The translations under genes and the position numbers were made by a program. From NCBI GenBank assembly GCA_963714425.1, contig CAVQOI010000010.1, positions 248,001 to 312,000 of the forward strand: a stretch of 64,000 bases of DNA, read 5' to 3'. The stretch is from DATCYX01 sp963714425 (GTDB taxonomy: Bacteria; Chloroflexota; Anaerolineae; Anaerolineales; UBA4823). How positions within the stretch are numbered: position 1 is the stretch's first letter; every line of letters begins with the position of its first letter. This document shows positions 44,234-52,558 of the stretch, in pieces. Below the pieces are notes generated by a model. The model saw only the letters and a program-made list of their open reading frames with translations. It ran no database searches and was not told where the DNA came from.

Positions 44234-45360
44234 GCTTCCACTGGAGTAATCTTTTGACCGACTGAAAATAATCGGTACGCTTCGTTTACGTCTGCAGTTG
44301 TCAGCAATCCAACGAGCTGGCCTTCACGATCAACTACAGGAGCTGCTCGGGTTCTGCCTTTGGACATCTTTTCCAAAGCCAGGTAAAGCGGCTCGTCGGG
44401 GTTGATGGCAGGATAAGTTGTGACCATCACTTCACGGACTGGAGTCGCCCCACCCTGCTTCTGCAGTCCCCCGACCAGCTCCTTCTCCCCCAACACGCCA
44501 ACCACCTTGTTCGTACCCCATTCCAGGACGGGGAAGTCTGACTGAGCAGTGGAGAGGGTGAGGTCAGCCGCTTTCGATATCGTGTCGTTTGCTCGCAATG
44601 TCTGAGGAGCCAGCGTCATAGCTTGCCTGACGTGGATATCCCGAAGAGTGTCCTTGACAACCACATCTTTGCTTTCCTGGCCCGCCCCCATCCAGACGAA
44701 GATGGCGATCAACACCAGCGTGTAATTACCGCTCATGAATCCCCACAGTCCTAAAAGCAACGCCAAGCCCTGGCCGATATTGGCAGCGATCCTGGTTGCT
44801 TTTGTGTAATCCATGCGCATTGCCAGCAGCGCTCGTAGTACGCGCCCACCATCCATGGGGAACGCCGGGATGAGGTTGAATACACCTAAAGCCAGGTTTG
44901 CCATTGTCAGGTAAGCCAGCATTCCGGACCAGCTGATCTGTCCAAGAGACTGGGAGAGTTCATTAAGGGAGATCACAGATCTGACCTGAAGCAGTGCACC
45001 CAATCCGATGAGAAGTCCGGCTATCGTGAAGTTGATCAATGGACCGGCAATGGCGATGCGCAGCTCTTGCGAAGGGTTCTCCGGGATCTTTTCCATTTGT
45101 GCCAGGCCTCCCATTGGCATGAGGGTGATGTCGCGCACGCGCACGCCGAATTTGAGTGCCTGGAAGCTGTGACCCAGTTCGTGCAGGGTGACAGCCGCGA
45201 AAAGCAATAACGTAGCCACGATACCGAAAAGTGCACCTTGCCAGCCTGCGCCGGTACTGCCGCTCCAGCGGTAGGCTGCCCAGACCAGAATCAGTATGAA
45301 TGTCAGGTGAACCTTGACATCGATCCCCCTGATTTTGAACAATTTAATCGACCAGTTCAT
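44230..45360 (-). CDS. Site-2 protease (M50 family) with two CBS domains
   Basis: 376 residues. Membrane zinc protease core with HELGH (His60, Glu61, His64) and LIPAFPMDGGRVLRA. The C-terminal part (about 235-365) is a CBS pair, VRQAMTLAPQTLRAND and VREVMVTTYPAINPDE. This is the layout of SpoIVFB-like/Rip3 group proteases, where CBS domains may sense nucleotides. GGAGG precedes ATG at 45360. It is coupled to the Crp gene and preceded by a CGAC-N4-GTCG site. The substrate, perhaps an anti-sigma factor, is unknown. Confidence 0.92.
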   Translation of the reverse strand: MNWSIKLFKIRGIDVKVHLTFILILVWAAYRWSGSTGAGWQGALFGIVATLLLFAAVTLHELGHSFQALKFGVRVRDITLMPMGGLAQMEKIPENPSQELRIAIAGPLINFTIAGLLIGLGALLQVRSVISLNELSQSLGQISWSGMLAYLTMANLALGVFNLIPAFPMDGGRVLRALLAMRMDYTKATRIAANIGQGLALLLGLWGFMSGNYTLVLIAIFVWMGAGQESKDVVVKDTLRDIHVRQAMTLAPQTLRANDTISKAADLTLSTAQSDFPVLEWGTNKVVGVLGEKELVGGLQKQGGATPVREVMVTTYPAINPDEPLYLALEKMSKGRTRAAPVVDREGQLVGLLTTADVNEAYRLFSVGQKITPVEA

Positions 45361-45429
45361 TTTTAAGCCTCCATATTTAAATTCTCAAACTATTGTCTTC
45401 ATTCTATGAAGCAAAGTCATTTGATTCCA

Positions 45430-45441
45430 CGACATTTGTCG
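45430..45441 (-). promoter_or_regulatory. Crp/Fnr-type operator CGAC-ATTT-GTCG upstream of the M50-Crp operon
   Basis: The palindrome lies 70 bp before the M50 start. TAGAAT on the minus strand (45406-45401) begins 23 bp from it, which matches the other sites and suggests autoregulation of the M50-Crp operon. Confidence 0.65.
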
Positions 45442-45618
45442 ATTATTTGGCGCGGCTTTTCAGAACAATTTCCCCCAGCTGTCTACCAATTAAGTTGGTC
45501 GAACAGCGCTCTTCTGATTTCGCGAGGCGAGTACCAGAGCATGCCAGTGATCGTTTCAGAAACTGTGCATCCTTTAATAACAGAGGCTCAAAGGCTCTCC
45601 AGTAAGAGGTAATGAATT

Positions 45619-45630
45619 CGACAAAAGTCG
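45619..45630 (+). promoter_or_regulatory. Crp/Fnr-type operator CGAC-AAAA-GTCG upstream of the PRC-barrel gene
   Basis: Perfect palindrome followed, after 23 bp, by TAAAGT (45654-45659). Together with 45430-45441 it makes the 45361-45692 gap a divergent control region. No convincing gene lies in that gap. Confidence 0.65.
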
Positions 45631-45692
45631 TGGTCTCATTCTCTGACTGAGAGTAAAGTAGAGACATCAACCAAACATTTGACCCTGGAGAA

Positions 45693-46049
45693 ATGTGGAT
45701 GCGTTGTTCTGACAAGATTATGAATCAGGAAGGGGATACTCCCGAAGTAGACCAAATATTGATGGTCAGCGGATTTGTATGGCCAGAGAGCAGTTGCACC
45801 CTCTCCAAAGAAGTCCGGAGAGGGATGGTCATTCGCTCAAGAGATGGGCTGGAAGTGGGAAAAGTAGCGGCGGTTGTGTTGGATCGTTTTGACCGTAAAG
45901 CCACACACATCCTGCTTAGCCGTCTTCCAGAGGAGTGTGGTTACTGGCTGGTTCCAGCAAGCTCTGTCGCACAAGTTGATGCAGAGAGAGTCCAGCTTTC
46001 AATCCCAGGGTCTGCAATCAACACTTTGCCGCCTTGGCATTCGACATAA
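45693..46049 (+). CDS. PRC-barrel-like protein
   Basis: 118 residues (or 116 from ATG 45699, which is better spaced from GGAG). The middle part, GMVIRSRDGLEVGKVAAVVL then DRFDRKATHILL, matches a PRC-barrel. The N-terminal about 40 residues look disordered. PRC-barrels adapt to RNA processing, photosynthetic or stress proteins. It leads a plus-strand operon with a CopD-like and a two-BON protein. Confidence 0.65.
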   Translation: MWMRCSDKIMNQEGDTPEVDQILMVSGFVWPESSCTLSKEVRRGMVIRSRDGLEVGKVAAVVLDRFDRKATHILLSRLPEECGYWLVPASSVAQVDAERVQLSIPGSAINTLPPWHST

Positions 46050-46081
46050 CTTTTGTTAAAAATATCCAAAATGAGGAAAAA

Positions 46082-46576
46082 ATGAACGCAAATATCATCG
46101 CCTTCGCTCTGATTACATTCTCGCACAATCTATTCACGGTAGTTTGGATTGGCGGGCTGATCGCTATCGGACTATCGGCTTTGCCCTCCGCCAGGCAAGT
46201 ATTAGGGAAGAGCCCGCAAACCAAGAAGCTGATGGACGCCATCCAAAAGCGCCAGAGCCTGCTGGTTTATATCAGTATCGTAGGATTGCTGATTACGGGT
46301 CTGCTCATGGCACGGCGGACGCCGGATTTTACCGGGCTTCTCTCGTTTACCAACGCCTACTCCGCCAGTCTGGCGATCAAGCACATCTTGATCCTGGGAA
46401 TGATCGCGATTGCTCTGTACAGAAGCCTGGTGCTCGGGCGCGGCGGGAGGCCATCTACTCCTAAGACGGAGAAACTGAGCGCCAGCCTGTTATATGTGAA
46501 TATCCTTCTGGGGATTGCCGTCTTGATGGTAAGTGGATTTTTAGCAGCGCTCTCCACGATACCTGTTGCCGTTTGA
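46082..46576 (+). CDS. CopD-like membrane protein
   Basis: 164 residues from ATG at 46082 with GAGGAAAAA upstream. Four membrane helices. The first carries SHNLFTVVWIGGLIAI and another KHILILGMIAIA, resembling the His-containing helices of CopD or related heme/copper membrane proteins. The family assignment is tentative. Confidence 0.55.
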   Translation: MNANIIAFALITFSHNLFTVVWIGGLIAIGLSALPSARQVLGKSPQTKKLMDAIQKRQSLLVYISIVGLLITGLLMARRTPDFTGLLSFTNAYSASLAIKHILILGMIAIALYRSLVLGRGGRPSTPKTEKLSASLLYVNILLGIAVLMVSGFLAALSTIPVAV

Positions 46577-46622
46577 TCAATAAACCCAGAAACGTACAGG
46601 TCAACATGGTTATGGAGGACTT

Positions 46623-47546
46623 ATGATGATCGAATCTTATGAATCAAGTTTGAACCGGTTAGTTCGTTCCAATGAGAGCATTCAGGCTGACATCCAGGCA
46701 GCTTTATTGAAAGAAGAGACTATCCGCTCGGTTGATTTCGAAAGCCTTTCAGTTGCAGTTCAGGATGGCATAGTCGATTTGAAAGGATACGTGAACAAGG
46801 AATTCAACAGGCGGCTCATCGAAGACATTGTCCGATCTGTGCCTGGAGCGGTGGCGGTTCACAACTACATCATCGCTGATCGCACTCTAAACATCGAAGT
46901 TGCTCAGGCTCTGGCAAAAGACGAACGTACCCGTCCTTACATCTTGAGAGTGGGCAGTTTCCACGGATGGGTTAGCTTAAGCGGGGAGGTCACCACACAC
47001 CAAGAGCAGCTCGCTGCAGAGCAGGTAGCTGGCAGCGTTTCATCGGCTCGCGGGGTGGTTTCTCTGCCCAGGGTAACTGGTGAAAAACCAGACTTACCGC
47101 GGCGTGCAATACAGCCCCGAATTGGGGCGAGTGTATACGGGGATAACGGACAGGTTGGGGTTGCGACTCAGGTGGTAATCAATCCACATAATAAGCTGGT
47201 TAGCCATGTGGTGGTCAGCGCGAACTATGATTTGAACGGGTGGCCCGTGTTTGGCGAATATATCCTCCCTGTTGATGCAATCGCTTTGGTGAGTACAAGC
47301 AGTGTCTTCCTGGAGCGCGAGGGTCTTCCTCTCAGCAGCTACCGGGTCTTCGACCCAGAGGAGTACCCACAGCCGCCTATTACGTGGCAGCCTCCTTACC
47401 CATACACATCAGGCGCCGTTCGTTGGCTCATCGATGAGCTTCCAGAAGTGGCAGGACGAACAAATAAACAGACGGACCTAAACCTTGAGATTCTACTAGG
47501 TCGCATCCGGATCAATATACCTCTTGGAGAAGAAGCATTTTGCTAA
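46623..47546 (+). CDS. Protein with two BON domains and a PRC-barrel-like C-terminal region
   Basis: 307 residues. Two BON domains (about 15-85 and 88-160) show VAVQDGIVDLKGYV and GWVSLSGEVTTHQEQ. A third region (about 165-250) resembles a PRC-barrel: GASVYGDNGQVGVAT and VSHVVVSANYD. No signal peptide. GGAGGACTT precedes ATG at 46623. Domain make-up links it to the BON protein at 43071 and the PRC protein at 45693; all three lie behind the same type of operator. Confidence 0.8.
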   Translation: MMIESYESSLNRLVRSNESIQADIQAALLKEETIRSVDFESLSVAVQDGIVDLKGYVNKEFNRRLIEDIVRSVPGAVAVHNYIIADRTLNIEVAQALAKDERTRPYILRVGSFHGWVSLSGEVTTHQEQLAAEQVAGSVSSARGVVSLPRVTGEKPDLPRRAIQPRIGASVYGDNGQVGVATQVVINPHNKLVSHVVVSANYDLNGWPVFGEYILPVDAIALVSTSSVFLEREGLPLSSYRVFDPEEYPQPPITWQPPYPYTSGAVRWLIDELPEVAGRTNKQTDLNLEILLGRIRINIPLGEEAFC

Positions 47547-47742
47547 AGGATAGGCAGATGCGACCTCCCAAAGGTTCTCCAATTATCCTCTGGAGGATTA
47601 GCAACCGGACAGGAACGCCATCACCTGGCCCTCGCTTTTCAACTGAAAAGTACCAATTTCACAAACGCTGTAGCAACTTAAGGCAAAAACACTTCACATT
47701 GCAGAATCCAGGAACTCCGAAGATCCATAAGGAAAAGATTCA

Positions 47743-47913
47743 ATGAACAAGGTTGTGAAAAACACGTTGGTCGTCTTAGCACAGCCTGATGATGAGTTCA
47801 TCCACCACCGGCGGGACGCTGGCACTTCTCTGAAGTCGCTGTATATGCGTCCAGGCTTTGACTGCCATGCGTGGAACCGTACTGTTTTATTACCAACACC
47901 GAAGGTCTTGTAG
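47743..47913 (+). pseudogene. Decayed LmbE/PIG-L deacetylase fragment
   Basis: A 56-codon frame starts MNKVVKNTLVVLAQPDDEFIHH, where AQPDDE matches the zinc-binding AHPDDE of LmbE enzymes. The next family block, GGTLALL, is present in a different frame (about 47808-47829), and EVAVYAS follows in a third. The gene is therefore frameshifted and truncated, with nothing of the rest of the enzyme left. The surrounding gap (47547-47929) shows no other gene I trust. Confidence 0.6.
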
Positions 47914-47929
47914 AGAAGGAGAGTGATCC

Positions 47930-48925
47930 ATGAACAATGCTATCGAAGTGAAGAAATTGTCCAAGTACTATGACAGGTTGTTAGCAGTGGACCATATTGA
48001 CTTTAGCGTAAGACAGGGAGAGATTTTTGGATTCCTCGGCCCGAACGGTGCCGGCAAGACCACTACCCAGCGCATGTTGACTACGCTTCTCACCCCGACC
48101 GATGGCACGATCCTAATCAATGGTCATGACCTGTCACGCGATGCTTATTCCGCCAAGCGGGTCATCGGGCTGGTTCCTGAAGAATCCAACGTATACACCG
48201 AACTGACCGCCTGGGACAATTTAATGTTCACGGCTAGTCTATACCGCGTACCGCGCAACGAGCGAGCTGGGCGGGCAAAGGAACTTCTGGAAACTTTTAG
48301 TCTCTGGGAAAAGAGGGATATCAAAGCCGAAAATTTCTCAAAAGGCATGCGCCGTCGTTTGAGCATTGCCATGGCTATCATCCATAAACCCAGCTTGCTT
48401 TTCCTGGACGAACCAACACCAGGTCTGGATGCACAGAGCATTCGCGCCATCTGGGAATTGATCCGTCGCATGAGCGCCGAGGGGACGACCATCTTCCTGA
48501 CCACCCACCAGATCGAAGAAGCCAACCAGTTATGTGAGCGTGTGGCAATCATCTCGCAGGGAAAAATCGCAGCCATTGACACGCCTGAAAGGCTCAAAGC
48601 GAATTTTCGCCGCACCCAGTCGGTTGAGGTGGCTTTCGATGCGGATATGGCAGAAAAAAGCAGAGCGCTAGAATCTCTGCCAGGCGTGACAACGCTAACC
48701 AAAATCGGGGATAAGTTTCGGCTTTACACGGAGGATCCGTCAGCGCTGTTGCCATACATTATCCAATATTCCGAATCTCATGCCCTGCGCTTAGTCAGCC
48801 TGAACACACTGGGGCCAAGCCTGGAGGATGTCTTCCTCGAAATCACCGGGGGGCAGGTGGGCGCAGACCGGGACGAATCGCAAAATGACAAACACACCAG
48901 ACTCAGGATGAGAGGTCGCAAATGA
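47930..48925 (+). CDS. ABC transporter ATP-binding protein (drug/DrrA-like)
   Basis: 331 residues. Walker A GPNGAGKTTT, signature FSKGMRRRLSIAMAI and Walker B LLFLDEPTPGLD. A C-terminal extension (about 225-331) is typical of DrrA/CcmA-type exporters. AAGGAGAGTGATCC precedes ATG at 47930. It overlaps its permease by 4 bp. It energises an ABC-2 exporter; the cargo is unknown. Confidence 0.92.
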   Translation: MNNAIEVKKLSKYYDRLLAVDHIDFSVRQGEIFGFLGPNGAGKTTTQRMLTTLLTPTDGTILINGHDLSRDAYSAKRVIGLVPEESNVYTELTAWDNLMFTASLYRVPRNERAGRAKELLETFSLWEKRDIKAENFSKGMRRRLSIAMAIIHKPSLLFLDEPTPGLDAQSIRAIWELIRRMSAEGTTIFLTTHQIEEANQLCERVAIISQGKIAAIDTPERLKANFRRTQSVEVAFDADMAEKSRALESLPGVTTLTKIGDKFRLYTEDPSALLPYIIQYSESHALRLVSLNTLGPSLEDVFLEITGGQVGADRDESQNDKHTRLRMRGRK

Positions 48926-49686
48926 ATTATTCGGGGATTATGCGGATAAAAAATGAACTGGCGCAGGCCTGGACGGTGGCGGTCAAAGACGTGCGTGTCT
49001 ATTACCTGCGACCAGGGATGATTATGTTCGGCTTTCTTATGCCGTTCTTTATGTTCTTCTCTTTTTCGGTGCGGCGGGAATTGGGAGCCGCGGAAGGGGT
49101 GGCGCGCTTGTTAGCCTTGACAGTCTTTTTCACCGCGGGAGCGGCTGGTCCTTTCATCATCCCAACCGAACGGCGCATCGGGACGTACGACCGTTTGCTG
49201 GCCGCGCCCATGTCCCTGCTCACGCTGTTGCTTGGCAAGACCGCGGTAGGTGCGTTCTTTGCCGTTGCAGTCTCGGGTGTGGCTTTGCTGGCTGGTCTCC
49301 TGTTCTTTGAAACGACGATTGCCCAGCCGGGACTACTGGCAGCGGGCATTCTGCTGGGGGCCTTCTCCTTCTCGAGCCTGGGGCTGGTCTTCGGCTCGAT
49401 GCCTACCACCAACCCGGGCGACGTGCAAATGCCCAGCACACTGTTACGTTGGGGACTGCTTTTCATTAGCGGCGTCTTTATCCCCTTGAGTGAGATGGTG
49501 CCCGTTGCGCGGGCGATTGCTTACATCTCGCCATTGACCTACGCCCAGGATTTGATGAACCATGCTGTTTTGGGACACGGGCTGATTGCTCCTTGGCTCG
49601 ATCTGGTTGTGTTGTTGATAAGCGGAATTGTGTTCCTGTGGCCGTCTATCCGAATGCACCAGCGAGCGCGGGTGTTGGGGAGGTGA
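48922..49686 (+). CDS. ABC-2 type transporter permease
   Basis: 254 residues with six membrane helices and the ABC-2 pattern, including an amphipathic N-terminus. Helix 5 is followed by FIPLSEMVPVARAIAYISPLTY, split here between two cores. Coupled by ATGA overlap to the ATPase. The pair forms a complete DrrAB-like exporter. Confidence 0.9.
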   Translation: MNYSGIMRIKNELAQAWTVAVKDVRVYYLRPGMIMFGFLMPFFMFFSFSVRRELGAAEGVARLLALTVFFTAGAAGPFIIPTERRIGTYDRLLAAPMSLLTLLLGKTAVGAFFAVAVSGVALLAGLLFFETTIAQPGLLAAGILLGAFSFSSLGLVFGSMPTTNPGDVQMPSTLLRWGLLFISGVFIPLSEMVPVARAIAYISPLTYAQDLMNHAVLGHGLIAPWLDLVVLLISGIVFLWPSIRMHQRARVLGR

Positions 49687-49701
49687 GAAGTTACCAAAGC
49701 G

Positions 49702-49734
49702 AACCCGGGGCTCAGGCAGCTCGGACCCCGGGTT
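49702..49734. terminator. Bidirectional hairpin between convergent genes
   Basis: AACCCGGGG (49702-49710) pairs perfectly with CCCCGGGTT (49726-49734). It lies between the ABC-2 permease and the convergent membrane-protein gene and can serve both strands. Confidence 0.65.
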
Positions 49735-49763
49735 ACAAAGGAGATTGCAGCGGTGCTCTCGGT

Positions 49764-50681
49764 TTACGCAGCTTTTGGCGTCAAGGCAACTTGGGCACGG
49801 GGCGCTTCCACTTCCGTTGTTTCCTCGGTCAGCCGCTTTTTGAAGACCGGGATCACAAGCATAACAACGATACTCAGCCCCATCAGCGCCCCATAAAGGT
49901 AGTCATTGGTAGCGTGGCGGACGTAGTGGGTGGCTCCACTGGCGACCAGCGTCACCAGACCGCCGATCAGGCCGGCGTAAATGCCAGAGAGTTTCTTCTC
50001 GCCCAGCAGGTAAATAGCCGCAATGCACAACCCCATCCCAATCCACAAGGCGAGCCAGCCAAAGTAAGTGATGGCGATTCCTTCGGCAAACAGCGGGCGG
50101 CCCGGGTGTCCGAACAAGATGCGGAATGCCGCGTGCCCATTGGCAAAGTTTTCTGCTGCTGTGACTCCCAGCATAAGGAAGACGAGGAAATCCACAACCT
50201 TTTGGGTCAGGTCCACTTTTTCTAACAGGAGGAGGGCGAAGTATGGGATTAGGCCAATCATCATGATCGTGACCGCGGGCGGGAATCCCCCCTGGGCGCT
50301 GCCTATAAAGTTCATCCACGGCACGACCATATACGCGCCGCCGATGGAGGGCATGGCCAGACATAGGAGCGCCAGCCCGCGCGTCCACCTTTCGCCGCGG
50401 TACAAAGGAAGCGCGATCACCAGCAGGACAATACCAGCGATGAGGGATATCGTGCTCCAGAACGGGAAGAAGAAACTGACTAGCCAGACAGTGTAGGTCA
50501 ACAAGGGCGCCTGCGGGTTGCCTTCAGCGGTGAACTTCTCGATGCGTGCCTGCTGGGCTTTGACAATCGGGTTGACCATGTCGAATCCGATGAAGGGGAT
50601 GACCGCGATCATGAGGAAAGCGGCGATCACCACAAGGGAGACAACTGCGAGACGTACCTGACGGGATGTGGAAAGTAACAT
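49764..50681 (-). CDS. Polytopic membrane protein of unknown function
   Basis: 305 residues from ATG at 50681, which has AGGAGGAGAA directly upstream; the longer frame would run through the operator and is rejected. About nine membrane helices and a soluble C-terminal tail. No family recognised. A palindrome at 50769-50784 lies about 88 bp upstream. Confidence 0.75.
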   Translation of the reverse strand: MLLSTSRQVRLAVVSLVVIAAFLMIAVIPFIGFDMVNPIVKAQQARIEKFTAEGNPQAPLLTYTVWLVSFFFPFWSTISLIAGIVLLVIALPLYRGERWTRGLALLCLAMPSIGGAYMVVPWMNFIGSAQGGFPPAVTIMMIGLIPYFALLLLEKVDLTQKVVDFLVFLMLGVTAAENFANGHAAFRILFGHPGRPLFAEGIAITYFGWLALWIGMGLCIAAIYLLGEKKLSGIYAGLIGGLVTLVASGATHYVRHATNDYLYGALMGLSIVVMLVIPVFKKRLTEETTEVEAPRAQVALTPKAA

Positions 50682-50768
50682 TTCTCCTCCTAGGCCAATG
50701 ATTTGTGCTGGACAGAGTTTGGATCGTGACAATATACACTTATGGTACACATATTTGCCTTCCCCTGC

Positions 50769-50784
50769 CTTGACTTTTGTCAAG
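50769..50784. promoter_or_regulatory. Crp/Fnr-type operator CTTGAC-N4-GTCAAG in a divergent gap
   Basis: CTTGACTTTTGTCAAG is a perfect 16-bp palindrome between a membrane-protein gene (minus) and a Crp/Fnr gene (plus). On the minus strand TACCAT (50747-50742) lies 23 bp away, as at the other sites; the plus side shows no good -10 at that distance. It may activate the minus gene and overlap the promoter of the Crp gene. Confidence 0.6.
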
Positions 50785-50824
50785 ATTATGCATTTGATTG
50801 GGCAATCTTAAAGGATTGAGAGCA

Positions 50825-51499
50825 ATGATTGAACTTATGGCTTTGTTGGAAAATGCCGATGTGTTGGGCAAATTTACATGCAATCAGAAACGGCAACTGG
50901 CTTCGCTGGCTGTCCGACGCGTCCTGAAGCGCGATGAAACGCTATTTTGGCAGGACGATATCTGTACCAGTGTTTTGTTGATTGCAACGGGCAGGTTGCG
51001 GTCCGTAATCCATTCATTGGATGGGAAGAGTTATGTGGTGTCCACCTGGGAGCAGGGGGAGGAATTCTGGGCGCATACGCTATTTGATGGAGAGCCGATG
51101 CCTTCCACGTTGGAGGCAGTCCAGGATAGCATCATCTATCAATGGGATGGCGAAAGTACTCTTCGGATTTTGTTCGAGAATAAGGATGCCTTGAGCGCCT
51201 TGCTATCCCGGCAAGTGAAATTGATTCGCAAGCGGCGGGAGACAATCTCCGATTTGGCATTCCAGCCGGTTACGGGTCGCCTGGCAAAATTATTACTGGA
51301 ACAAGTCCCGCCTTCGGAAAACTCTGCACAACGCGACTTGACCCTCAACCAAATCGCATCCATGGTGGCTTCCTCTTCAGAAGTTGTTTGCCGCTTGCTG
51401 TATCAACTCCAGCGGAGTGGAATGCTGGAAATAACCCGCGCCAGAATCACCTTGCAAGATCGTGCCGCCCTCGAACGTCTGGTCGGGGCTGATTCGTGA
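50825..51499 (+). CDS. Crp/Fnr-family regulator
   Basis: 224 residues from ATG at 50825, which has AAAGGATTGAGAG upstream. N-terminal effector barrel (about 20-120), dimer helix, and HTH with LTLNQIASMVASSSEVVCRLL. The barrel is divergent. No Fe-S cysteines in a Fnr pattern. The recognition helix keeps Glu and Arg at the two key positions. It lies 41 bp from the divergent palindrome. Confidence 0.85.
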   Translation: MIELMALLENADVLGKFTCNQKRQLASLAVRRVLKRDETLFWQDDICTSVLLIATGRLRSVIHSLDGKSYVVSTWEQGEEFWAHTLFDGEPMPSTLEAVQDSIIYQWDGESTLRILFENKDALSALLSRQVKLIRKRRETISDLAFQPVTGRLAKLLLEQVPPSENSAQRDLTLNQIASMVASSSEVVCRLLYQLQRSGMLEITRARITLQDRAALERLVGADS

Positions 51500-51570
51500 A
51501 CCTTGGGCATTTCGTATAGTGACTCCAGGAAGGTGGATTGGATCATACCTCAGCCCGCTTAAAAGTAATC

Positions 51571-51603
51571 GCCCAAATGATCGGAGTAGCCAATCATTTG
51601 GGC
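51571..51603. terminator. Hairpin between two convergent Crp/Fnr genes
   Basis: GCCCAAATGAT (51571-51581) pairs perfectly with ATCATTTGGGC (51593-51603). It sits in the 172-bp gap between convergent regulators. No U-tract of note. Confidence 0.55.
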
Positions 51604-51671
51604 CAGGGTCTGTCCCCGACTTAAGTTAGTTATACAGTTAAAGGGGAACTCAATGGTTTAGATCGGAGGAC

Positions 51672-52361
51672 TTAAGCCTCGATGACGGCAACGTCTTCCA
51701 GGCCAGGTCGATCCAGTATGCGGATCTCGCTTCGAGAGATTTCGATTAACCCCTGCTCCACCATTTTTCTGAGTGTGCGGCTGACCACATCTGGGACCGT
51801 GCCCAGGCGCGAAGCGATTTCAGTTTGGGTTGCCCACTTTTTTCGATGCACCTTATCCTCAACCGATTGTTCCAACAGAAGTCGCGCCAGACGAGCTTCA
51901 ACACTCCGCAGGGATAAATCCTCCACGAGAGAAATCAAGTGGGTGACCCGTCCTGCAAGATCCTTGATAATCAGGCGAGCCAGCAGGGGGTTGGAGTCGA
52001 GCAGCCTGAGCATCATCTCGCGACCGATTGCCCACAAGCGCGTGGTTTCCAATGCTGTCACTGAGGCGGGATTTAGCGCCTCGGTAAACACACCGATGGC
52101 GTTAAAAACATCACCATTCCCAAGTAGCTGTATTATCTGCTCGCGCCCATCCAGGGCGATCTTCGAAACTTTGAGCCACCCTTCCTGAACAACATAAAGG
52201 CCGGACGTTGGCTCGCCCTCCAAAATCACGAGCTGCCCTGCTTCGTAATCGCGCCGGACGCTTTCGCGTGCGAGTGTCTGCATTGTGCGCGAATCGAGCC
52301 CTTTGAAATAGGGCACCTGAGAAATAACTCGGATTGCTTCATCAGTGTAATGGTCAACCAC
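51672..52361 (-). CDS. Crp/Fnr-family regulator
   Basis: 229 residues from GTG at 52361 with AGGGA 7 bp upstream. Effector barrel (about 18-125), dimer helix, and winged helix with IASRLGTVPDVVSRTLRKM. The Pro-Asp-x-x-Ser-Arg recognition pattern is closer to Fnr/Dnr than that of the regulator at 43487. Overall similar to the 43487 protein (SVEARLARLLLEQ against SVEARLAHTLLKH), so they are paralogues. The gap 52362-52558 shows no other feature. Confidence 0.9.
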   Translation of the reverse strand: MVDHYTDEAIRVISQVPYFKGLDSRTMQTLARESVRRDYEAGQLVILEGEPTSGLYVVQEGWLKVSKIALDGREQIIQLLGNGDVFNAIGVFTEALNPASVTALETTRLWAIGREMMLRLLDSNPLLARLIIKDLAGRVTHLISLVEDLSLRSVEARLARLLLEQSVEDKVHRKKWATQTEIASRLGTVPDVVSRTLRKMVEQGLIEISRSEIRILDRPGLEDVAVIEA

Positions 52362-52558
52362 AGTTATCCCTGCCTTCCCGCTCGTCTCATTCTGTCAGCG
52401 CAATTTTTTCAAGTGCCATCCCACGCATCCAAATACTTCCTGGAGCTCATGAGCGTTCCTGCAATCCAGACAGGAGTGGCGCCTCTAATCGCCTGCGCGC
52501 CTTGATGCCAGGTGTTACTATACCCCCTATTTCGAATGCCCTGAATATGCTCGCGGTC

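Noticed and set aside
45406..45612. 68-codon ORF in the divergent control region
   Set aside because: It runs through one operator palindrome and has no ribosome site.
46047..46058. TAAC-TTTT-GTTA palindrome before the CopD-like gene
   Set aside because: It resembles the Crp/Fnr sites, but the expected -10 position falls on the start codon and the GAC/GTC core is missing.
47540..47746. 68-codon ORF after the two-BON gene
   Set aside because: Low-complexity basic sequence with no supporting features.
49764..50783. Longer version of the membrane protein from 50783
   Set aside because: Its extra residues would cross the operator; ATG 50681 has an ideal AGGAGG.
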